The position numbers were made by a program, and so were the translations under genes. Below the pieces are notes generated by a model. That model searched no databases and was not told the DNA's origin. It worked only from the letters and a program-made list of their open reading frames with translations. Positions 18,013-28,779 of a stretch of 51,872 bases of DNA are shown piece after piece (positions within the stretch are counted from its first letter, which is position 1; each line of letters starts with the position of its first letter). Origin of the DNA: Spirochaetales bacterium (GTDB lineage Bacteria > Spirochaetota > Spirochaetia > JAFGDJ01); NCBI GenBank assembly GCA_016932135.1, contig JAFGDJ010000058.1:1-51872 (forward strand), given 5' to 3'.

Positions 18013-19908
18013 TCAGGAATCAAGGATGCTTCGAATTTTCCTGGCCAGGTCATCCGGGTCGAAGGGCTTGCTGATAAAATCCAAACCGTTTACGTTTATT
18101 CCTTTTTCCTGCAGCATCGAAGGGGGGTATCCCGACATAACCAAGGTTCTGAACGTAGGCAGGGATTTCTTTAACCGGGCGGCCAGCCTGTCACCATTAA
18201 TATGCGGCATGATTAAATCGGTTAACAGGAGATCGAAAGCTACATGCTGTTCTTCCACCAGGAGAAGAGCTTCTCCGGCGTTGCTTACTTCGATAACCTT
18301 GTATCCCCGTTTACTGAGAATCGTATGAACGGCTCCCCGCAGAAGTTCTTCATCTTCCACCACCAGGATCCGTTCCGATCCATAGCCGGGGGCATCACTC
18401 CCCTTTTCTTCCCGCTCCTCGGTATCCAAGGCTTCAGTTACCGGAAAATAAAGGAAGAAACTTGTTCCTTTTCCTAGAACACTTTCAACCCTGATATATC
18501 CTCCGCTCTGCCTTACAATTCCATAGACGCTGGAAAGTCCAAGACCGGTACCTTTGCTTTCCGGTTTTGTCGTGAAGAAGGGTTCAAATATCTTATCCAG
18601 ATTTTCTTCAGGAATTCCTGTTCCCGTGTCTTTTATGATTAGTTCAGCGTATAATCCCGGCTCATTGCATTCCCCCAAAGGCAGGGTTCCGGTGTCCAGG
18701 AACATGTTTTTTGTCTGGATAGACAGGGTGCCTCCGCCTTGCATCGCATCTCTTGCATTCACCACCAGATTCATCAGTACTAATTCCATTTTAGAGGGGT
18801 CGATGTAAACTATTGATCTGTCGGCCCCGGTGGAGATTGACATTCTTATATCGTCGGTGATAAGCCGCTTGAGCATCTTTTCCAGATCCCGGATTAAAAG
18901 ATTCAGATCAATTTTCTCCGGCTTCAATACCTGGTTCCTCGAGAAGGCCAGTAATTGCCGGGTTAATATAGAGGCTTTCTGGGTAATCTTTTTAATTCCG
19001 TTGATCTCGCCCTCTACCGATTCTTTAGCCTCGTTTTTATCTTTCATAATGGAGGTGTACCCCATGATCACGGTGAGGATATTATTAAAATCATGGGCCA
19101 GCCCCCCGGCAAGCCTTCCTATGGCTTCGAGTTTTTGAGCCTGCTGCAGCTTCGTCTCCAGGTCCTTTCGTTCAGTCGTATCGATGATATAACCCTTTAC
19201 TTCCTTGAGTTTTTCCGAATCATCGAAAGAGCCAATGACATTAGCCAGCACGGTAACGACTCTACCGTCACAGGTTTTCAGTTCCGTCTCAAATAATCGA
19301 AGTTTTTTTTCCGAATAGATCCGTTCCCAGAAATAATTTTTATCTTCTTCACTCAGAAAAAGGTGGTTAATATTGACAATTTTCCCGGGATTCCCCTGGC
19401 GTTTTCCAAATATTTCCAGAAAGGCTTCATTACACATCAGGATGGTTCCGTCTTCTCCGGCGATAAAATCTCCTGAAAGATCATCCTCGAAAAGCCGCCT
19501 GAAGCGTTCTTCACTATACTGCAACTGCTGTTCCAGGCGGTGCCTGTACAGAGCCATCTCGATGGATATCTTCAATTCTTTCTGTTCAAAGGGCTTGATA
19601 ATATAACCGAAAGGTTCAGTAACTATGGCTCGTTCTATGGTCGAATCATCAGCGTAAGCCGTCAGGAGAATAACCGGAACGCCATATTTCTTTCTCACCG
19701 CCCGGGCTGCCTGTAGACCGTCCATGGCCCCCTGCAGATGGATATCCATGAGAACCAGATCCGGATTCAGTTCTTCAAACCGGGCCAGAGCCTCTTCCCC
19801 GGAGGAGACTATGTCCACAGTTTCATAGCCGGCTTTTCTTACATTGCGCCGAATATCAAGGGCGACGATATTTTCATCTTCAACTATTAATACCCGGGAT
19901 GAATCCAT
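18013..19908 (-). CDS. Hybrid sensor histidine kinase (REC-PAS-HisKA-HATPase-REC)
   Basis: Predicted soluble protein of 631 residues. The N-terminal receiver has phosphoacceptor D55 ([10 protein letters not shown]). A PAS domain spans about 130-250. The HisKA box has H272 ([13 protein letters not shown]). The ATPase has an N-box (LVVNARDAM), a G1 box ([11 protein letters not shown]) and a G2 box ([11 protein letters not shown]). A second receiver has D564 (LLLTDLIMP). No membrane helices are visible, so it senses a cytoplasmic cue or receives phosphate from another kinase. The gene lies 64 nt downstream of a LuxR-type response regulator and 48 nt upstream of lepA, and shares the N-terminal receiver-plus-PAS layout with the kinase at 20620-22029. 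Confidence 0.92.
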   Translation of the reverse strand: MDSSRVLIVEDENIVALDIRRNVRKAGYETVDIVSSGEEALARFEELNPDLVLMDIHLQGAMDGLQAARAVRKKYGVPVILLTAYADDSTIERAIVTEPFGYIIKPFEQKELKISIEMALYRHRLEQQLQYSEERFRRLFEDDLSGDFIAGEDGTILMCNEAFLEIFGKRQGNPGKIVNINHLFLSEEDKNYFWERIYSEKKLRLFETELKTCDGRVVTVLANVIGSFDDSEKLKEVKGYIIDTTERKDLETKLQQAQKLEAIGRLAGGLAHDFNNILTVIMGYTSIMKDKNEAKESVEGEINGIKKITQKASILTRQLLAFSRNQVLKPEKIDLNLLIRDLEKMLKRLITDDIRMSISTGADRSIVYIDPSKMELVLMNLVVNARDAMQGGGTLSIQTKNMFLDTGTLPLGECNEPGLYAELIIKDTGTGIPEENLDKIFEPFFTTKPESKGTGLGLSSVYGIVRQSGGYIRVESVLGKGTSFFLYFPVTEALDTEEREEKGSDAPGYGSERILVVEDEELLRGAVHTILSKRGYKVIEVSNAGEALLLVEEQHVAFDLLLTDLIMPHINGDRLAARLKKSLPTFRTLVMSGYPPSMLQEKGINVNGLDFISKPFDPDDLARKIRSILDS

Positions 19909-19972
19909 CAGGGTGTATTGTATACTAGATAGAACTCAAGGGAAACACTTGAAACAATATATCTTTTCGGCA

Positions 19973-20623
19973 CTACCAGGTTTCATTATGGAGAGTCCAC
20001 TCCACCGCATGCTGGATAAGTTCATTACTGTTATGAAGTCTTAATTTCTTTTTAAGATTCGATTTATAGGTTTCTACTGTTTTAACGCTGAGACATAATT
20101 TTGAAGCTATTTCACCGGTGGTTATTCCGTTGCCGATCATTTGAAATACTTCCAACTCTCGGTCGCTTAATACCGAAATGGGAGAAACCTTATCTTTTCC
20201 CCGGGAAGTCATGCTCTCAAGCATTCGTGATTTCATTCCGTCCGACAGATAGACTCCGCCTGAAAGCACCTGCCGGAGCGCGGTCAGAAGATTCTCAGTG
20301 GCTTCCATTTTCATAATGAATCCCTTTGCTCCTGCCCGCAGGGCTCGTTCAGCATAGAGTTTTTCATCATGTAAGGAAACGACCAGCATGGGCAGCTTGG
20401 GGTATAACCGAGCAAGGTCTTTAATCAGTTCAAGACCGCTGCTGTTCTTGAGAGACAGGTCAATGATGACCAGATCCGGTTTATGTTTCTCCATGGCGTC
20501 CAGGGCTCCGGCAGAGTCTTCAGCCTCCCCTATTACTTCAAGATCCTCTTCCAGATTAATAAGCTGAATGAACCCTTTTCGCACGATAGGATGATCATCC
20601 ACGATGACAATACTATGTTTCAT
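19973..20623 (-). CDS. NarL/FixJ family response regulator
   Basis: Predicted transcription factor of 216 residues: a receiver with D9-D10 and phosphoacceptor D55 (LVIIDLSLKN), then a LuxR-type helix-turn-helix (LSDRELEVFQMIGNGITTGE, IASKLCLSVKTVETYKSNLK). ATG 20623 overlaps the stop of the kinase gene upstream (ATGA), and GGGGGAG at 20629-20635 gives a good ribosome site. The coupled HPK7-type kinase is its obvious partner. The target genes are unknown. Confidence 0.92.
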   Translation of the reverse strand: MKHSIVIVDDHPIVRKGFIQLINLEEDLEVIGEAEDSAGALDAMEKHKPDLVIIDLSLKNSSGLELIKDLARLYPKLPMLVVSLHDEKLYAERALRAGAKGFIMKMEATENLLTALRQVLSGGVYLSDGMKSRMLESMTSRGKDKVSPISVLSDRELEVFQMIGNGITTGEIASKLCLSVKTVETYKSNLKKKLRLHNSNELIQHAVEWTLHNETW

Positions 20624-22029
20624 ACCAACTCCCCCTGTAAAGGAACGCGACAACGGATTGTTGTTCCCTTTCCTGATTTACCTTCAACTGTCAGGTCACC
20701 CTGGATCATATCGGCTCTATAATGCATAATACTGATGCCCATGCCGCTGGAAGTCTTCTTCTCCAAGCCCTTTCCGTCATCTTTTATTGTCAGAATCAAC
20801 TCATTTTTCTCTCCAATAAGAGATACGGATATCAAGGAAGCACCGGAATGTTTTACTGCGTTATTCACGGCTTCCTGAGCGATTCGATACAGTTGAATGG
20901 CTATGGTGGTATCCGGTTCCCGGTGAGAAGAGTCCACGACCAGTTTCGCTTTTATTCGGTAAAGCTCTTCCACGGTAGATACAAGGCATTTCAAAGCTTC
21001 TCTTATTCCCTCGGTTTCAATGATGGGCGGAGCCAGATTTTTAGCCAGATCCCGGGTTTTCTGAACGGCTTCCTTTAAAAGATCGGAGATCTGCGATGTC
21101 AGGATCAGAGCTTCCGGGTTCCCATCTTTCTGCAAGCTGTTTTCCAGGAACTTCATATTGAGCAGAATACCGGTTAGATGCTGCCCAAGACTGTCATGCA
21201 GATCCTGCCCTATTCTGATGCGCTCTTTCTCACTCATCTCCAGGACGGTGGTTTCCAAATGCCGTTTCTCGGTTATATCCCTGGCGATAACTGAAATACC
21301 GTTTAAAATACCTTCCTGCGTATAGATGGGCGACATCATTAGAGAGACATGCAGGATCGAACCGTCTTTTTTCACCCTGATTGTTTCAAAGGAATCATGA
21401 TGAGCCCCTTCGTTCATCGCCTCCAGAAATCCAGGGAAGGGATCGGGGAGGAATGACGGGGTTAAGGCGATAAAGCACTTTCCAATCATTTCATCCGCCG
21501 AATATCCGAACATTCGCTCCGCCGCCAGGTTCCAGCTATTGATCACCCCTTCCATGGATAAGCTTATAATTGCGTCATCGGAATACTCAACAATCGAGGC
21601 TAACCGGGACTGTAATTCGTATTGTAACCGTTGCTGCTCACGCAGCTTTTTTTCCATCTTATGTTTAAAAAGAGCCATCTCCATGGTGGACCGGAGATCA
21701 TTTACATTGTAGGACTTGGTTATATATCCGTAAGGCAGTGAATGCTTCGCTCTATTGAGGGTTTCCTTATCAGAATAGGCGGTTAAAAAGATTACAGGAA
21801 GATCGTACTGTTTCCGAATCGCATCCGCCGCTTGAATACCGTCCATCTCGCCTTTCAGCTTGATATCCATGAGGATTAAGTCAGGCTGTTTCTCTGTGAG
21901 GTATTCCAGGGCTCCTTCGCCGGATTTCTGCCAGGAAAGAACTTCATATCCCAGGGAATCGAGGGTATTGGCGAGATCCATGGCTACAATGGCTTCGTCT
22001 TCTACCACAAGAATCGAATCCTTCACCAT
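20620..22029 (-). CDS. Soluble histidine kinase (REC-PAS-HisKA_3-HATPase, NarX class)
   Basis: Predicted protein of 469 residues. A receiver with D55 (LILMDIKLKG) is followed by a PAS domain at about 140-255 (DDAIISLSMEGVINSWNLAA, ending DITEKRHLE). The HisKA_3 phosphoacceptor is H278 (RIGQDLHDSLGQHL). The ATPase has an N-box (RIAQEAVNNAVKHS) and a G-box (DDGKGLEKKTSSGMGISIM). This class phosphorylates LuxR-type regulators, matching the gene that overlaps its 3' end. Leading with a receiver is uncommon and suggests that another phosphorelay feeds this kinase. The gene begins 11 nt after the HtrA-like gene. Confidence 0.92.
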   Translation of the reverse strand: MVKDSILVVEDEAIVAMDLANTLDSLGYEVLSWQKSGEGALEYLTEKQPDLILMDIKLKGEMDGIQAADAIRKQYDLPVIFLTAYSDKETLNRAKHSLPYGYITKSYNVNDLRSTMEMALFKHKMEKKLREQQRLQYELQSRLASIVEYSDDAIISLSMEGVINSWNLAAERMFGYSADEMIGKCFIALTPSFLPDPFPGFLEAMNEGAHHDSFETIRVKKDGSILHVSLMMSPIYTQEGILNGISVIARDITEKRHLETTVLEMSEKERIRIGQDLHDSLGQHLTGILLNMKFLENSLQKDGNPEALILTSQISDLLKEAVQKTRDLAKNLAPPIIETEGIREALKCLVSTVEELYRIKAKLVVDSSHREPDTTIAIQLYRIAQEAVNNAVKHSGASLISVSLIGEKNELILTIKDDGKGLEKKTSSGMGISIMHYRADMIQGDLTVEGKSGKGTTIRCRVPLQGELV

Positions 22030-22040
22030 TTTCTATCCCC

Positions 22041-23852
22041 CTAGATGAAATTTGCTATCTCAAGATATGTGGCTATCTGAATAACGCTTTCGATAAACCC
22101 GGCTTTTCTTTTTTTGATCCTGATCTGTACCGCGGCGTAACCTTCTTTCTCTTCCACCACCCAATCTCGAATGGAAAAAGGATCGTCGAGAGATATTCCC
22201 AGCTCGTCGGCGGAAAAACCAGAATACACCCTTTTGACAATGTAATTCTGCTCTAAACCATTCTTATCGACTTTTTCGACTCTCATGCCGAAAAGGGGAA
22301 CCAAGAGATTCTCCCGGGTATCCCGTTCGAAGGCGACCTCCATCGGAAGGGTCGGACGCGGGAGAAGTTGAATATATCCTGTTTGTTCTTCCTGATCACT
22401 GCTCCATTGCAGTTGTATCATAGTATCGGGTGAATATTTCAAGAGAATTTTATGAACATCCCGTACCAGAGAGACCTCTCTTCCGGCCACATGGGTAATG
22501 ATGTCTCCGGGAAGAATACCTGCCCTATGAGCCGGAGAACCCGGAAGGAGATACATCACTTCCAACCCTCGATCGGCTTTTACAACCATGGCTCCTATCC
22601 ATGGAAGGCTATACTCTCCATATTGAAAGAGCCCTGGAACAAGAGGGGTCAGCCACTCCGACGGTATGGCAAAATTGACCCCCTCAAACTGCTCTATGCC
22701 GGCAAAAACAACCCCCACAAGTTTACCGGCTTCATCTACCAAGGGTCCTCCGCTGTTTCCTGAATTTATGGGTACATCTACCTGGAGAACATCACCCATT
22801 TGCAATAATTCCCGGTCTCTGGCAGATACAATGCCCGAGGTAATGGTACTCTCCAATCCCGCCGGTGATCCGATGGCATAAATTTTATCTCCCGGTTCAG
22901 GGATAACTTCTTCCTCAAAGAAAAAGGTATAATCCGACTCTATTTCAGTTTTTAAAAGAGCTATATCGAATACCGAATTCCATCCTACCACCCGAGCCGG
23001 GATCCGAACGGTAGGGTCATCCTCCGGCCGCACGTAGAGGCGGGAATACCCCTCATATTCAGGATCCACCTCGGATGATATAACATGGTAATTGGTGATA
23101 ATATATCCCCTCGAATCGATAAAGAAGCCGCTTCCCACCACCCGCTCCGGGTAGCCCACACCGGATATTAATTTTATACCCCGGTTCACCCAAATTGTTA
23201 CGGTTCCTCCCAGCATACTCGAAGCCGTACCGGTACTGTTTATAAGGGGCAGATATCTATCCGGCACCTGCAGTTGCAGATTTTCAAGCATCCCGGCAAT
23301 TTTTTTCAAAGCCGCGGCATTTCTCTGCTGCAGAGCCGCTTCGCCGAAAAGCAGAATATCCTCGCTGCCGACCTCACCAACCAGTGATGCTTCGAAAAAC
23401 CGCATGAGACCCACGGTAGTTTTATCTTCAGCCAAGGCTTTTTTGGCAGCGGACATCAAGAGATCGCCTTCAGAAAGATCTCCTGGCACCCTTTGGTTCA
23501 GACACAACAGAGATTTTCTCAGGGTCAGGGCCCTTGAGTATTCTTTTGCCTTCAGTGAACTGAGATAATCCTCCGTCAGATTGTTTAAGGCTCTCGTATC
23601 CAGTTCATCCAAGGAACTTTTCAAATCACCGCTTAAGCTCCTGGTTCTCCTCAGGGTATCGATGTCCTGAAGCACTTGAAGATTTTCCTTTTGTTCCAAT
23701 AGTTGTTCCAGTCGCACAACCGTGGCTTCGTCAAGCTCCGGGATATCCGCGTTATAGGGATCAGCACTCACACAAGAAAAAAGGAGAGCGGATAGAAGAA
23801 TCAGCATCGTGGTAACTACAGACCGGTCTGCTACTATCGTACTTCTCGCCAT
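22041..23852 (-). CDS. HtrA/DegP-like serine protease lipoprotein with PDZ domain
   Basis: Predicted protein of 603 residues. A lipoprotein signal (LILLSALLFSC) has its cysteine at residue 27. A helical region of about 30-190 of unknown role follows. The trypsin-like domain (about 210-405) has the triad H256 (NYHV), D296 (FDIALLK) and S367 (GNSGGP), all intact. A PDZ domain follows at about 410-505 (LPGSPAHRAGILPGDIITHV), with a further C-terminal domain. It should act as an envelope quality-control protease. GGAAGG precedes the ATG, which lies 19 bases inside the end of the TPR-like gene, so the two genes are probably coupled. Confidence 0.9.
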   Translation of the reverse strand: MARSTIVADRSVVTTMLILLSALLFSCVSADPYNADIPELDEATVVRLEQLLEQKENLQVLQDIDTLRRTRSLSGDLKSSLDELDTRALNNLTEDYLSSLKAKEYSRALTLRKSLLCLNQRVPGDLSEGDLLMSAAKKALAEDKTTVGLMRFFEASLVGEVGSEDILLFGEAALQQRNAAALKKIAGMLENLQLQVPDRYLPLINSTGTASSMLGGTVTIWVNRGIKLISGVGYPERVVGSGFFIDSRGYIITNYHVISSEVDPEYEGYSRLYVRPEDDPTVRIPARVVGWNSVFDIALLKTEIESDYTFFFEEEVIPEPGDKIYAIGSPAGLESTITSGIVSARDRELLQMGDVLQVDVPINSGNSGGPLVDEAGKLVGVVFAGIEQFEGVNFAIPSEWLTPLVPGLFQYGEYSLPWIGAMVVKADRGLEVMYLLPGSPAHRAGILPGDIITHVAGREVSLVRDVHKILLKYSPDTMIQLQWSSDQEEQTGYIQLLPRPTLPMEVAFERDTRENLLVPLFGMRVEKVDKNGLEQNYIVKRVYSGFSADELGISLDDPFSIRDWVVEEKEGYAAVQIRIKKRKAGFIESVIQIATYLEIANFI

Positions 23853-25477
23853 CGGCTTCCTTCCCGGGTGTAGGTAATTGGAGCGGTCTCTTTGTTCATG
23901 TAATACTCCAAATAGCGCTTTCCTTCCTGATAATACTCCCGGATATCTATAAAGCCGTTCTCATCGAAATCCCACTCCTGGACCGGGTATTCTCCGGGAT
24001 AATAAAAATAATCAGTTATCCCGTTTTTATTTCCATCATACTGCATCCCTGTAAGGACACCCTGCTGAAAGAGCAGCCGGGTCTCATAATAACCGTCTTG
24101 ATCCAAATCCATCACTCCATCGGTCGGCAGACCATCTTTCAACACCATGCTTTTATCCATACCCTGCTTCATGCTTTCGTGCTGCATTACCTCACCCTCG
24201 GAAGTATACACACGATCCGATGAACTAAGATCTTCCGCCATGGATACCACACGGCCGGCATGCCCCTCGATTTCTTCCTCCTGCAGAATCAATCGATCCG
24301 GGTAATAGGAGTAAATGGGAAATCCGGGGATTAGATTTTCCAACACGGACATAGACAAACCGTTTCGTAAGATATAGAGGTTCTTTCCTTCGGGAGTCCT
24401 CATTTCCACTGAAGCAAGAGATGGATAGCCGGCATATAAAAACCTGGCGCTCTTTCCGATTTCTGTAATATCCAGGGAAACAGGTATTCCCTCTTGGAAG
24501 GAAACTTCCACATGGATCTTTCCGTCCTTACTGCGAATGGACATTTCCACCGGCTCACCTTCACTGAATCTAGTTTCCGTGGTACCCGCATCGTCGTGAA
24601 CCGCAGTGCTTATACCGCTGAATTGTGAGAACAGCTCTCGGATAACGGCCTTATCCTCTTCCGTCTGCAGATAGGACAAAAGGCGTTCTAGAGCCCTTGG
24701 TTGGTTGAAGAGGCCGTTCCGTGACAGATCCTCAAAATAATCCCTGGAAACCGAGGGTTCAAATCGAACCTTTTCAATAGCTACAAACAGATTAGTACCG
24801 CCTTTTTCGAGGTAATAATCGGTTATCACTTTTCGCTTTGCCAGATCGATGGTAGCTTCTAAAGCCGCCGGCAAGATTTCCAAGGGAACAGAACTCTCTC
24901 TCCTGACCAGAGTTTCGATAACTTCTGAACGATACGTGTCATCTAACCGCAAAAGGACCTGTTTAAAACGAAGGGAATTCGGAAAAAGACTATTTCCATA
25001 ATGAGTAAGACGAAGGGCATCCTGCGTTTTTCCCGTTTTCTCCAAGCCTAGGATGTAGAAATAATAAAGCTCCTCATCCCCCAGAAAGGAAAGAAAGGGT
25101 TCATCCAGTAAGGCTGCAGCCTGTTCATAGGCTCCGGATTCATATAAAAACCGGAAAGCGGCTTCCTTCCCTTTCGAAGCGGAGAAAAAGTTCCAGGAGT
25201 CGTTTTTAAGGGCTTGAAGAAGCAGTGCGGCGGCTTCACCGGAACCGGCAAAATTCTCATAGAGGAGCATAGCCCGAACATAAAGTGCGTCGGAGTTGTG
25301 CGGGTTAAATTCCAGAGCTGTGGCGGTACAAGAATCCGCCAATTCGTAATGACCTTCCAGATACAGCTTCGAAGCTTCATCACTGTAAAGCCCGCTTATA
25401 TCAAGATCCTGAGAATAAAGCGAAAAAACAGCTGCGATGAACAGCACTATAGTTATAACGGCACGTTTTAGCATCAT
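23834..25477 (-). CDS. Exported TPR-like protein with EF-hand-like acidic loops
   Basis: Predicted protein of 547 residues. A signal peptide (LKRAVITIVLFIAAVFSLYS) is followed by TPR-like helical repeats at about 30-180 (LYLEGHYELADSCTATALEF). A middle region of unknown fold follows. Near the C-terminus three Ca2+-loop-like motifs occur: DLDQDGYYETR, DGNKNGITDYF and DFDENGFIDIREYY. I do not recognise a named family. The neighbours (ftsH upstream, an HtrA-like protease overlapping its 3' end) suggest an envelope role, perhaps in protein quality control. The start may be either of two adjacent ATGs. Confidence 0.75.
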   Translation of the reverse strand: MMLKRAVITIVLFIAAVFSLYSQDLDISGLYSDEASKLYLEGHYELADSCTATALEFNPHNSDALYVRAMLLYENFAGSGEAAALLLQALKNDSWNFFSASKGKEAAFRFLYESGAYEQAAALLDEPFLSFLGDEELYYFYILGLEKTGKTQDALRLTHYGNSLFPNSLRFKQVLLRLDDTYRSEVIETLVRRESSVPLEILPAALEATIDLAKRKVITDYYLEKGGTNLFVAIEKVRFEPSVSRDYFEDLSRNGLFNQPRALERLLSYLQTEEDKAVIRELFSQFSGISTAVHDDAGTTETRFSEGEPVEMSIRSKDGKIHVEVSFQEGIPVSLDITEIGKSARFLYAGYPSLASVEMRTPEGKNLYILRNGLSMSVLENLIPGFPIYSYYPDRLILQEEEIEGHAGRVVSMAEDLSSSDRVYTSEGEVMQHESMKQGMDKSMVLKDGLPTDGVMDLDQDGYYETRLLFQQGVLTGMQYDGNKNGITDYFYYPGEYPVQEWDFDENGFIDIREYYQEGKRYLEYYMNKETAPITYTREGSRWREVR

Positions 25478-25501
25478 GCTGTTTACCCGTACCTGCCGGT
25501 T

Positions 25502-27406
25502 TTACTCCTTTTTCTTATGAGTGTCTTTCGGCAGGTTTAAAAGTTCCCTGATTTGTATATCGTCCAAGGTCTCTTTTAACACGAGTTCTTTTGCCAGTTT
25601 CTCTAATTCGTCCTTATGTACCCGGAGAATTGATGTGACGTCTTCAAGACAGGAATGTAAAATTTTCTTCACTTCACTGTCGATTCTTTGTGCCGTATCT
25701 TCAGAATAATCCTTATGCTGAGCTATCTCTTTTCCCAGGAAAATCGGTTCGTCTTCCTGGCCGAAAGCGACAAAGCCTAATTCTTCCGACATACCCCATT
25801 CGGTAACCATTCGTCGGGCTAATGCCGTGGCCTGCTCAATATCGTTCTTCACCCCGGTGGTCGTCTCTTCATAGAATAAGCCTTCGGCCACATAACCGCC
25901 CATGGTGATCTTGATGCGATCCAACAGCCAGCTTTTCTTTCTTGAATAAGTGTCTTTCTCCGGAAGCGACATAGCAAGCCCCAAGGCTCTTCCGTGGGGA
26001 ATAACCGTTACCTTATGTAACGGATCAGCGTTGGGCAGGTAATAGTGCAGAAGGGCGTGCCCAGCCTCATGATAGGCTGTGGAGAGCTTTTCCTCCGGAG
26101 AAATAACTCTGGACCTCCTGGCTATGCCTAAAAGAATTTTATCCCTGGCTTCTTCAAAATCCGCCATGGTTACGGTAGCCTGATCATGTCGGGCGGCGAA
26201 TAAGGCGGCTTCGTTGACCAGATTTGCCAGGTCGGCTCCGGAGGTTCCCGGGGTGGCTCGGGCGACCCGTTCCAGATCAACCTCCCCATCCAGAGGTATC
26301 TTCTGACTGTGAATACGGAGAATATCTTCTCTCTCTTTCACATCGGGCATATCAACCACGACCTGCCGGTCAAACCGGCCGGGGCGAAGCAGAGCCGGGT
26401 CCAGGACATCCGGCCTGTTGGTAGCCGCCAGAATAATAACCCCGGCTTTGGTGTCGAAGCCGTCCATTTCCACCAGCATTTGATTTAAGGTTTGCTCTCG
26501 TTCATCATGACCGCCGCCGTAGCCCGCTCCCCGGGTTCGGCCGACGGCATCCAGTTCATCGATAAAAATAATACACGGGGCATTGCGCCGACCTTGCTCA
26601 AACAGGTCCCGCACTCTGCTGGCGCCCACACCGACAAACATTTCTACAAAATCCGATCCGGACATGTGAAAATAATTGACTCCGGCCTCTCCGGCGATGG
26701 CTTTTGCCAGGAGAGTCTTCCCCGTACCGGGCATTCCGACTAAAAGAACACCCTTGGGAATTTTCGCGCCGATCTTGGTGAACTTTCCTGGATTTTTGAG
26801 AAAATCCACGATTTCTTCCAGTTCGTATTTCGCTTCTTTCTGCCCCGCTACATCGGCGAAGGTCATCTTTGTGTCACTTTCCAAATACCGCTTTGCCCGG
26901 CTTTTCCCAAAACTGAAAGCTCGGCTACCGTTTCCCTGCACCTGCCGAAACATGAACCAGATGAAGATGAACCCGATAATCCACGGAAGGAACTCCAGGA
27001 ATACCCTTCCCGGTGGAACGGTCTTATCCGCCCCTTCGATGGTTACCCCTTTTTCACGAAGGAGAATCATGAGATCGTCATCGAAATAGGGTATTTGCGT
27101 CTGAAATACCGCCGGGCTGTCTCCGGAAGATCCGGAAAAGGTTCCATGAATTTCTGTATTATCAAAAATTTTCACCGACCGTATTTGCCCCTGTTCGAGA
27201 TAATCCATGAAAGTGGAATAAGGAATGGCCATGGAAGGCCCACGGTCGTTCATGGAAAAGAGGAGAATGAACATAACGATCAGCGAAAGAAGGAAAAAAA
27301 GAGCGAATCTATTATTTCCGAAATTCATTCCCGGTCGTTTCGGGTCGCGATTATTATCCTGGTGCTTGTTCTTTCCGTTATCCTGCATATTTATCCGTCT
27401 ACCCAT
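25502..27406 (-). CDS. ftsH: ATP-dependent zinc metalloprotease FtsH
   Basis: Predicted membrane protease of 634 residues. Two transmembrane helices (about 33-52 and 135-153) flank an external domain. The AAA domain has Walker A GMPGTGKT (224-231), Walker [12 protein letters not shown] and the second region of homology [18 protein letters not shown]. The protease domain has the zinc motif HEAGH (446-450). It degrades membrane and regulatory proteins. The start may be the ATG at 27406, which overlaps the end of tilS by 16 nt, or the ATG at 27388 just after the tilS stop; neither has a strong ribosome site. The tilS-ftsH order is common in bacteria. Confidence 0.96.
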   Translation of the reverse strand: MGRRINMQDNGKNKHQDNNRDPKRPGMNFGNNRFALFFLLSLIVMFILLFSMNDRGPSMAIPYSTFMDYLEQGQIRSVKIFDNTEIHGTFSGSSGDSPAVFQTQIPYFDDDLMILLREKGVTIEGADKTVPPGRVFLEFLPWIIGFIFIWFMFRQVQGNGSRAFSFGKSRAKRYLESDTKMTFADVAGQKEAKYELEEIVDFLKNPGKFTKIGAKIPKGVLLVGMPGTGKTLLAKAIAGEAGVNYFHMSGSDFVEMFVGVGASRVRDLFEQGRRNAPCIIFIDELDAVGRTRGAGYGGGHDEREQTLNQMLVEMDGFDTKAGVIILAATNRPDVLDPALLRPGRFDRQVVVDMPDVKEREDILRIHSQKIPLDGEVDLERVARATPGTSGADLANLVNEAALFAARHDQATVTMADFEEARDKILLGIARRSRVISPEEKLSTAYHEAGHALLHYYLPNADPLHKVTVIPHGRALGLAMSLPEKDTYSRKKSWLLDRIKITMGGYVAEGLFYEETTTGVKNDIEQATALARRMVTEWGMSEELGFVAFGQEDEPIFLGKEIAQHKDYSEDTAQRIDSEVKKILHSCLEDVTSILRVHKDELEKLAKELVLKETLDDIQIRELLNLPKDTHKKKE

Positions 27407-28779
27407 ACCTCGGTTTGTATTCTATAGATCCGTTCACCGCCATGCTTCTCCCCAGTACTCCGGTAGCGATTCTTATACCCAAAAGGTTCTCCTAAAACCG
27501 CCACAATGCCTTCCCTGTCTTCCACGATGGGAATCATCCAGCGATGAGCTGGACGGACCTTCCATTGGGAAAACAAGGTATTCAGGTCCATCCGACCCCT
27601 TCCAATACGGAGTTTATCACCATCCCTCTTGGAACGTATGAGCAACGGCGGGGCTGCAACTCTCAGGGTTTCCTTCTCAATAAAAGGTTTATCTTCCCAG
27701 AGCCGCACATGAAACATAATCCTGTCAATCACCAGATCTCTTTCGGTATCTATAAGAATAACATACTGCTTTTTTTCTTCAAGTACAATATCCTCTTCCC
27801 AAAAAATAAAGCCCCCCCGGCGGATCGCTTGAAGCCCTTCCCAGCGGAAAAGGATACCCCCCTCTTTACCGTTCCAGGAAAGAGCCCTTTGGATCACCCG
27901 GTAAGGAAGTCTCGCCTTCTTCCGATCTCCTTTTGATCGATCGTAAAGGTCATACAACCACCTGATCCGAAGAGCCGGATGAGCTGCAATAAACTGATCG
28001 AAAGGAATCCGGTATCCCCCTTCCCAGGGCTCCCAGACCTCCATCGATTTCCCTGCAGTTTCGAGGAAATCCGCAGCAAAGGACATTTTTTCAGTAAAAG
28101 CTTCCACGGTATGGGGGTATCCTGGAAAAATATCCTCGATCACCGGCAACAGCTCTCTTCGAATCCGGTTCCGGATATAGTTCCCTTGCAGGTTTGTCGA
28201 GTCAAGGCTGTAAGAGAGTTCTCGAGACTCCAGGTAGTCCATTATTTCCTTCTTACGGACTCTTAAGAGGGGTCTCAGGACCTTCTGTCGGCGTTCCGGG
28301 ATCCCTTTGAGCCCCTCCTGCCCCGACCCCTGGAAAAAGCGCATTATAAGGGTTTCCATGTGGTCATCCAGGTTATGTCCAAAGGCAAGATAGTCGCATT
28401 TCAATTCTGAAAGACAAGTCTCCAGAAAACGATATCGGTATTCTCTCGCCAGGTCTTCTACGGATCGTTCCAGGCGCCGGGCCTCCGAAGCTAGTACTCC
28501 TCCCGGTACTCCATGTATTTTCAAAGGGAGCCCGGAGGTTTCGGCAAAGTGTCGGACAAACTCTTTTTCCCGGTTCAATTCTTCTTCGCTTCGTATGCCA
28601 TGGTCGAAGTAAGCCAGAAAAAGCGCTCCCGGCCTTTTCAGGGATAAGAAAAGCGACGCCAAAGCGACGGAATCGGGTCCACCGGAAAAAGCCACTAAGA
28701 TCGAGGCCTTAGCAGGAATTCTTTGGTTTCGCAGGTATTGGTTAAGAATCCCGAGGAGTTTGTTTTCGATTGATTTCAT
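27391..28779 (-). CDS. tilS: tRNA(Ile)-lysidine synthase TilS
   Basis: Predicted enzyme of 462 residues. The PP-loop ATPase motif SGGPDS stands near residue 32 (SILVAFSGGPDSVALASLFL), followed by YFDHGIRSEEE, FGHNLDDHMETLIMRFFQGS and RPLL. A C-terminal domain binds tRNA. It converts C34 of the minor tRNA-Ile (CAU anticodon) to lysidine so that AUA is read as isoleucine. Its start overlaps the end of pth by 38 nt and its end overlaps the ftsH frame, so the three are one transcription unit. Confidence 0.94.
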   Translation of the reverse strand: MKSIENKLLGILNQYLRNQRIPAKASILVAFSGGPDSVALASLFLSLKRPGALFLAYFDHGIRSEEELNREKEFVRHFAETSGLPLKIHGVPGGVLASEARRLERSVEDLAREYRYRFLETCLSELKCDYLAFGHNLDDHMETLIMRFFQGSGQEGLKGIPERRQKVLRPLLRVRKKEIMDYLESRELSYSLDSTNLQGNYIRNRIRRELLPVIEDIFPGYPHTVEAFTEKMSFAADFLETAGKSMEVWEPWEGGYRIPFDQFIAAHPALRIRWLYDLYDRSKGDRKKARLPYRVIQRALSWNGKEGGILFRWEGLQAIRRGGFIFWEEDIVLEEKKQYVILIDTERDLVIDRIMFHVRLWEDKPFIEKETLRVAAPPLLIRSKRDGDKLRIGRGRMDLNTLFSQWKVRPAHRWMIPIVEDREGIVAVLGEPFGYKNRYRSTGEKHGGERIYRIQTEVWVDG

